From Argopecten irradians (taxonomy: Eukaryota > Mollusca > Bivalvia > Pectinida > Pectinidae), in assembly GCF_041381155.1 (NCBI RefSeq), contig NC_091134.1, positions 16,308,008 through 16,372,007 of the forward strand: 64,000 nucleotides of DNA, read 5' to 3'. Under the pieces are notes generated by a model, which searched no databases, was not told the DNA's origin, and saw only the letters and a list, made by a program, of their open reading frames with translations. This document shows positions 57,906-64,000 of the stretch, piece after piece (the stretch's first letter is position 1; the number at the start of each line of letters is the position of its first letter). A program made the translations under genes and the position numbers.

Positions 57906-60168
57906 CAAAAAAATGTACTAAACAGTCGTCGTACATACAAAAATACATTAATATTATGTGATCCTAGGTCAATTCACGGCAGAGGCGAATGAATGGCAGT
58001 CTGTGAGTCTGAATGAAGCCCGAGAGATTTTGTTTTATATGAATTCTGAAATAAGTCACTATTATAATTAATGCAGAAATAAGACTTAATCGATGTCACT
58101 AATGTTGACATGGTTACGACCACCGTCTATATAAACCATAGATGCCATAGGAAGATAGTTTAATGCTTACGGAAATATTTTAAAGAAAAATCGAATAAAT
58201 TGAGAAAAAAACCTCTGGTGTGTCCTTCATAAACAAACCGACTTTCCGACGTCCGCAACAATCGTACTACTTGGCGACTATTTTAAATGACTGTATGGCT
58301 GCCATCTGTAGTTGACTACAACCTAATGGTGACGTAGATTGGCACTCCTGGATGACATATTTACATTTACTTACCACTTTTACTATATCAATTAACCAAG
58401 GCAAAGTGAAATCTATGGAATATAACGGACACCCAAAACGAGACCTTTATGACGTCACTAATGTTGAAATGGTAACTTCTGAATCAACTGATCACCGGCA
58501 AAATAGCTGTTCCATCTTGTGGATTAAATCGTCGTTGATAAACGTGTTTCCTGATCCATCTTAAGCAATGTTCATGTAGAGACACAATGAGTTAATGATG
58601 TAAATAAAAGTGTTAAACCATCTTCCAATTCCAGTGCTAGCGCGCATTATGAAGACTGTCTGTAAAGCTCTGGAATCTATATAGACCATAGATTCTATAG
58701 GAAGACAATTCAATGCTTAAATAATTGATTGAAATCAGTAGATAATGTAAAACTAAGGAGTAAACTATTTGTTAATCAACATTGTCCATAATTTATACTG
58801 ACAATAAATTTAATAAAAATAACATATTGTGACTTTAAAATTTATTATCGTTGATTTTACGGTAGCATTATGAATGAACGATTTTGTAAAGTCTTTTACG
58901 TGTATCGGTAAAATTTTATTGTATTTCCAAGAGGCGACTCCGGTATATCCATACAATATTCATTTCAATAGTCATTTCTACACGTGACGTCATACTAGTG
59001 TTCAAATAACTTGTCTCATTACTTTACCCATAGTTACGTGTACGCGAAAATAATATAAATAAATTGCAGTAGATATCTCTATGTCTTAAGCTTTAAACAC
59101 AAACTTACTTTATTATCTTTTTTTAATTATGCGATTATTATCTATTCATAGACATTTTAATGATGTTGGTGAGATAAATAATTAAACATATTTATCAAAG
59201 CAAAGAAAAGCTCATCAATATCCTATATTGCAAGCCATGTTTTTAATTTTTCACTTCTAATTATAGCTGTCAATTTAATCATTTATAAAAAATCATCTGT
59301 ACAACCCCTGATGACTGCGTCTATGGTTTCCAAAGCACACGGGAGTAGATGAGAGTAGTCCGCTAAACCTGCCTAATATACGCATTAAAGAAGAAGTATT
59401 AGACAAAAAAAAAACTAATAATAAAGGCAGGTTTAGTGGAGTAGGATGAGGGCGGCCATAAGCTTCATAGATTTCAGGTTGATATATTTTGTATAGTACA
59501 TCTGGGATTCATGAGGTATGATGTACATTAAGGTGTCGCTGGGTTCTAATTCGATGTACCTTCCAATTAAGGATAAATATATCCAATTGTTCTTGAATAA
59601 AAGACAAAAAAACAAAAACTCATGCATTCAATATGAAGAGGGTTTGCTCTATCAAACATACCGCTAACTCTCATGTCTCGAAAATTAATTATCGAGTAAT
59701 TATATAAGTCAGTAAATGTAAATCGCAAAGTGACTCATAAAAGTTCTATTCGTTGATTGCAACTTGATCTGCAAGTAATGGAACTCCGTATTGCCTACCA
59801 TCTTATCAGCATCATGCATTCTATAACTGATCTGTAAGTCCTCTAAAACATTCGCAGTACCAGCATCTCTTACTCGCGCGGAACCCTTCCCAACTGGACG
59901 ATGAACTTTAGGTACATATTCTCATAGCTTATCGTATCTATCAATATGTATGAGATAATAATTAAGGACCTTTACTATAGTATAATTTCCGTCGTAAACA
60001 ACGTCTTGATCTCAGATGCACTCCTTTTACGTCAGTGATGCTTCAGTATGTCCTCACGGTATTCGGAAACGAACGCATCCCAAGAACAACTTAGAGTAAA
60101 TTCCACAATGCTTTGTAGCCTAAATTACAAATGGCCTCTCGGTGCAGATTATTAATTAAGCATAAATT
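57906..60168. other. AT-rich region without a gene
   Basis: Contains two similar 50-70 bp stretches near 58130-58185 and 58675-58725 (CATAGATGCCATAGGAAGA and a variant), suggesting an old duplication. No gene is supported. Confidence 0.45.
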
Positions 60169-60313
60169 GTCATATTTTTGACACGCATTCTTGTGTAACA
60201 TACATTGGGTGTTCTAGCATGGCCAATGGTGCGCGTTAGCGCAACATGATAGATATGCTTGAACACCCAATGTATGTTACACACATGTACAAATGCATGT
60301 CAAAAATATGACA
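60169..60313. mobile_element. Foldback element, TGTCATATTTTTGACA arms
   Basis: Arms share TGTCATATTTTTGACA and TGTAACATACATTGGGTGTT, and the centre is GGTGCGCGTTAGCGCAAC. Size 145 bp. Confidence 0.8.
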
Positions 60314-60697
60314 GCCAATGCTTATATTTATATTTTAAGTAGTCATTCCCAATTTAAAAAGAAATTAAGTAAAAATAAAGTATGAAAATAAAACTTATAC
60401 GTCTGCATATAGCAAAATACCATTTGATAGGACAGCCTTTGAATTGGCGGAAAATAGTGGGCTTCCGGTGTGTTGTCATGGACAACCGACTCAACAATAG
60501 CAGTTATGAAATAAAGCGGATATAAATGGATAAATACAACACTTCTATCCATTTGGAATTTTTTAATTAGAATATATTTTCATACTGACCAATTTTTTTA
60601 AATATTTCAATAATCTTTCAGTGAATTCTCACACAGACTTAAACATTGTCTTTTCGTGACCTCTTGAACTTTGATTATGGTATCAGTACGCCAGAGC

Positions 60698-60961
60698 CTA
60701 ACTGACAATGTTAATGTCGGAAAATAAACACATTTTTGGCGTAGTAGCAACATATAGATACTGTGCAGTGGCAATGTAAATATTTGTTTGTATTATCTCT
60801 TGCAATAGCCTCTCACATGCATGTCTCCTTAATCCAAGTCTCAACTTTCGTTTTACTGTTGACATGCTGATGACAACTCCATGATCAAGCACAAAAAAAC
60901 CGCAGATCTCACGTGAATTATACAAAAGTCCAAAGTAGTACCTGAGAAGATCGATCATCAA
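60698..60961 (-). pseudogene. Possible transposase/integrase-type N-terminal fragment
   Basis: The minus-strand frame reads LRYYFGLLYNSREICGFF and STVKRKLRLGLRRH, which resembles the helix-turn-helix start of multicopy invertebrate genes with an integrase-like core (pattern YF..G.s..EI...L...HG..iS..T.KR.L..LGL.R). No catalytic core was found nearby. It is a fossil fragment at most, and the match is by eye. Confidence 0.35.
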
Positions 60962-61619
60962 TCATTATCATTATCTCCTGGGTATGGAAATCCAGCAATA
61001 TCAGGAACTGGAAAACAAACATATTGTGTTTAACACTTTCATAAACAGCTAAAACCTCACAGTACAAGCATGAAACGCCAAACATGCCTTTAGGTTATTA
61101 TGTTATAGATCTAGATTATTTAGAGGGCAAAATATTTCAAATTGTGTTGATCCTGTGTGATGATAAATGATAATTGTATTAATTAGTTTAACGTTGTTTC
61201 TCCGTCAAATATATAGCACATTTCAAAATGTATTTAAAAACAGAATTACAATGAATGTAATCAGATTTTAATCATTAGTTTGAATGGTATTCACATTATT
61301 ACACTGTATTCACAGGTTAAGTTTAACATACCCTTTGGAAGCCCATCTTTCTTTCACCTTTGTCATTCTTCGGCTATTGATGATTGCTTGTATAATCAGG
61401 CGATATTCAGGATATCGACTTCATGTTTTTCCAAGGCAAGTCGATTTGTTCATGTCGACATGGTGTTATAACTTGTGAAATGGACGACTTTGGTAAGTCG
61501 CCTTCATATCTTTATCGGTACATGTCGACGTAATAGTAAGTCACCCGTCGTGTATCTATTAAATGTCGTGTTTGTTACCATCGCCAAAATGTGGGTTTTA
61601 GTGATTAAGTCGTATAAAT

Positions 61620-63791
61620 CCTCAAGGAACACGTCATGTCGCGTTTTTAAAGTCGTTTAGACTATGATTTATCACGACAAAAGAAGGCCCAAATACGTTT
61701 CCATAGCAGAGTTCGACGTTGATTTTGTTAATTCAGAAAAGTTTTTATTTATTTGATTTCAAAATTAAAAATTGTGATCCTGCACATCCCGGCCATGCAG
61801 CTGTAGCCTGCGTGTATGTACACATTGTAACTGTTAGTCCGAGCTGAGGAAGTTAGAGTGCAAAAGGACTCTGCTTTGTACAACAAATTTCCATCTTCTT
61901 GGCCATAATCATTTATTAATATATATAACCGTGGGTTGAAAATTCGTTTAAAAGCTGTGTTTGTGCTTTGTGGATTAGCATTCGTACCAAGTCCATGTGG
62001 TACATACCGTACTATACTATATTACAATGATTTTTTCAAGATTTCATTTTTTTGCGAATCACGAAAAATACCAGTTACGTAATTTAAAAGCCAAAAAGGT
62101 CACAGTACAGATACACAATACCCATTTGGAAACCAGCTTTACTTGTTAGCTTGCCCTGTCCATATATACATGTATACATAAATATTTACATCCCTCGATA
62201 CACTTAAATAAAGGCACAACGAATTTTTGTTACGGTCTTAATGGCCAGATTCAACCTTTGGGCTAAAAATCCTCCCGCGGGACGCGGTTTTAGCTCCAAA
62301 CTCGGGATATACATTGTATCTGCATCTATCTTTTGTAGTAAAAACGTAGTAAAAAAAGTCACGTGCTTATACCTCATTCATGCCATTGGCCGGAATATAC
62401 AATTGTATTATTGGTAACTAGTGATCACGTGATTTTGTGTTTACTTCCAAATATGGTGATAGTTTGCTTGCCATTTCTTCGGGGAAATTGATTTATTTGA
62501 AAATATTTAGACTCCAAAATGTTATTAATATTGCATGCATATCATTTTGACTTGCACATATGTATTATTTTACTATAAATAATGAACTGAAATGAGTTAT
62601 AAAACTGTCATTTCCACGTTTTGTAAATAAATGATACAATGCGAATTGACCAATTCAATAGGTCTAACCGTCTAATCTAGGATCAGCGAAGATCGGCTAC
62701 TCCCGGCTAAATTCGTAGAATTCTAAATTTATATTTATATGTATTATTACCTGCTTTAGGGTTCAGAACATATTCATATAACACAGAGAAAATAAGATCT
62801 TCTTCAAAAGGCCTAATTATGTATAAATACCAGATCAGAGAAATCATTCTATTTGGAAGTAAACACACACTCATGTGATCACTAGTTACCCACTAATACA
62901 ATTCCATATTTATTTCGGCCAATGGCATGAATGAGGTATAATCACGTGACTTGTTTTACTACGTTTTACTACAAAGAACGCGTGTTTTGTACCATTATGG
63001 GGGAAATCCTCCGCGGATCGTGGTTTCATTTCCACCATTTGAAACAGAAGGCTTAGAGTAGACTTTGATTGTGAAACATTGATAAATTGAAGATTACATG
63101 TTGTGCCATGGCAGATGTCAAAGTTCATGTATATATACTCGACAATTACTTCATCTAATAAATTTGTGTTAATGTACCAGGCTAAATTTTAGTTGAATAA
63201 TGCATGGGAAGTGAATTAATCCAGAGATTTAAATAGTAAATCTCTGATTAATCTTTACTTTTCCACTTTGTGGAAAATCCTTCAAAACGGATTTATCTCC
63301 CTTGATTAAAACTTGAATTTTTTTTCATTTTTTTTTTAAATTCAATAATGAATGCAGATCAAATATATTAATCAAATATGTGTATTAATTTAATTTGAAA
63401 CATGTTTGTTTTGCTGAAAATTTGCAAAAAAAATAATATCAATACAAAATATTCATGATTGTAATTTGATTGTTGTTGTTTTTGTACTTGCTGTAAAATG
63501 AGAAAAACCGTGTTGTGGAGAAGAAGTTTGTTAAAATTTGAATTGTTTACAAATGGATGAGAGTTGAGAATGAGCAGAAGGCAACAAGGATATATATGTC
63601 TAACAGTCACCTGAATTCCGATATGCACAGTTATAAATAATGTTTTGCTTTTAAACAAACAAATAAATATGTCTCAGCCCAGTGACTTGGCACATATGTC
63701 AAGATCATTGATTTGAAAAAACTTTGTATTCCTTCATCCCAGCATGTTATGGCCCAATAACATGTCCATGTATGAGGTTCTTGGTTATTAA
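61620..63791 (+). mobile_element. 2-kb repeat family, copy 3
   Basis: Direct copy of 46450-48605 with very high identity, including the inner palindrome at about 62345-62990. Its left flank matches the flank of the inverted copy (TTTAAAGTCGTTTAGACTAT), with about 58 bases missing near 61707. Its right edge is interrupted by the hAT-like end at 63792. Confidence 0.85.
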
Positions 63792-64000
63792 CAGGGGCGG
63801 ATTCAGGATTTGAGGTTAGAGGGGGCGTGGGACAAAGCAAATCAGGCGAGGGGTCTGGGGGCCTAGGCGGCCCCCAGAAGCTCTCGAATAAATGGTGCAA
63901 AATCCTGCATTCTGAGGATTTCATGAACACAATTTCCAGAAAATAATTGAAGCCATTTAAGGATGTTTATTTATGGGTTTCGTGTCAAGTGTCATATTTT
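63792..64000 (+). mobile_element. hAT-like element end, runs off the window
   Basis: Starts CAGGGGCGGATTCAGGAT, a widespread hAT-type terminus, followed by GC-rich blocks (GGGGTCTGGGGGCCTAGGCG). Copy 1 of the 2-kb family continues uninterrupted at the matching point (48600), which places the insertion or junction here. The other end lies outside the window. Confidence 0.6.

Noticed and set aside
48174-63658. Identical 96-codon frames at 48464-48174 and 63658-63368
   Set aside because: They lie in two young copies of the 2-kb repeat; composition is AT-driven and no domain is seen.

Overview
The window looks like nuclear DNA of a bivalve mollusc. It is AT-rich, its genes are split by GT-AG introns, and it is crowded with short foldback elements and tRNA-derived SINEs with a CAAA tail. 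I favour a bivalve, possibly scallop-like, from the repeat types; this is an inference, since no mitochondrial or rRNA sequence is present. No prokaryotic, CRISPR or operon structure is seen.

Four gene models can be assembled by hand from exons whose reading phases match. (1) 920-11622, plus strand: a paired-class Q50 homeobox gene of 264 residues in four coding exons, with an intron between homeodomain residues 46 and 47. Its whole first-exon region (about 1.77 kb, coding part included) is present twice in tandem. (2) 17594-14204, minus strand: a small secreted protein with one immunoglobulin domain (157 residues). The intron after the first Ig exon carries a 42-bp tandem repeat that contains copies of the splice donor. 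(3) 22945-29880, plus strand: a mucin-like single-pass membrane protein of 392 residues, with a Thr/Ser-rich ectodomain, one membrane segment and an acidic tail. The sequence just after its stop codon is tandemly duplicated. (4) 36199-33291, minus strand: a protein of up to 709 residues that I do not recognise. Two further candidate first coding exons stand alone (41221-41132 minus; 44818-44965 plus).

The rest is mobile and repetitive DNA. 1-12.5 kb: the homeobox locus, with a 600-bp tandem duplication and a foldback element in its introns. 12-22 kb: the Ig gene, a long purine-biased stretch and a foldback element with arrays of a TAGTCCGAAGGCCCGT-type motif. 22-31 kb: the mucin-like gene, whose first intron holds a second copy of that element inserted in a tRNA-like tandem array. 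32.5-33.0 kb: a 38-bp minisatellite of 13 units, each with an AAGGTCA half-site. 36-44.8 kb: mostly featureless. 45-64 kb: a repeat-dominated tract with a 2-kb family in two direct copies and one inverted copy (each with an internal palindrome), GTCGAC-rich arrays, a hAT-like remnant, several perfect or near-perfect foldback elements, a TCGTTATAACGA-type foldback with 8-bp target duplications, a SINE with a 12-bp target duplication and a 44-bp minisatellite carrying TGACGT motifs.

The four genes show no sign of acting in one pathway; they are neighbours in a repeat-rich genome. The observations most worth pursuing are the duplicated first exon of the homeobox gene, the donor-bearing minisatellite, the nested inverted-repeat family and the unrecognised 709-residue protein. 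I saw no convincing new multi-gene system.
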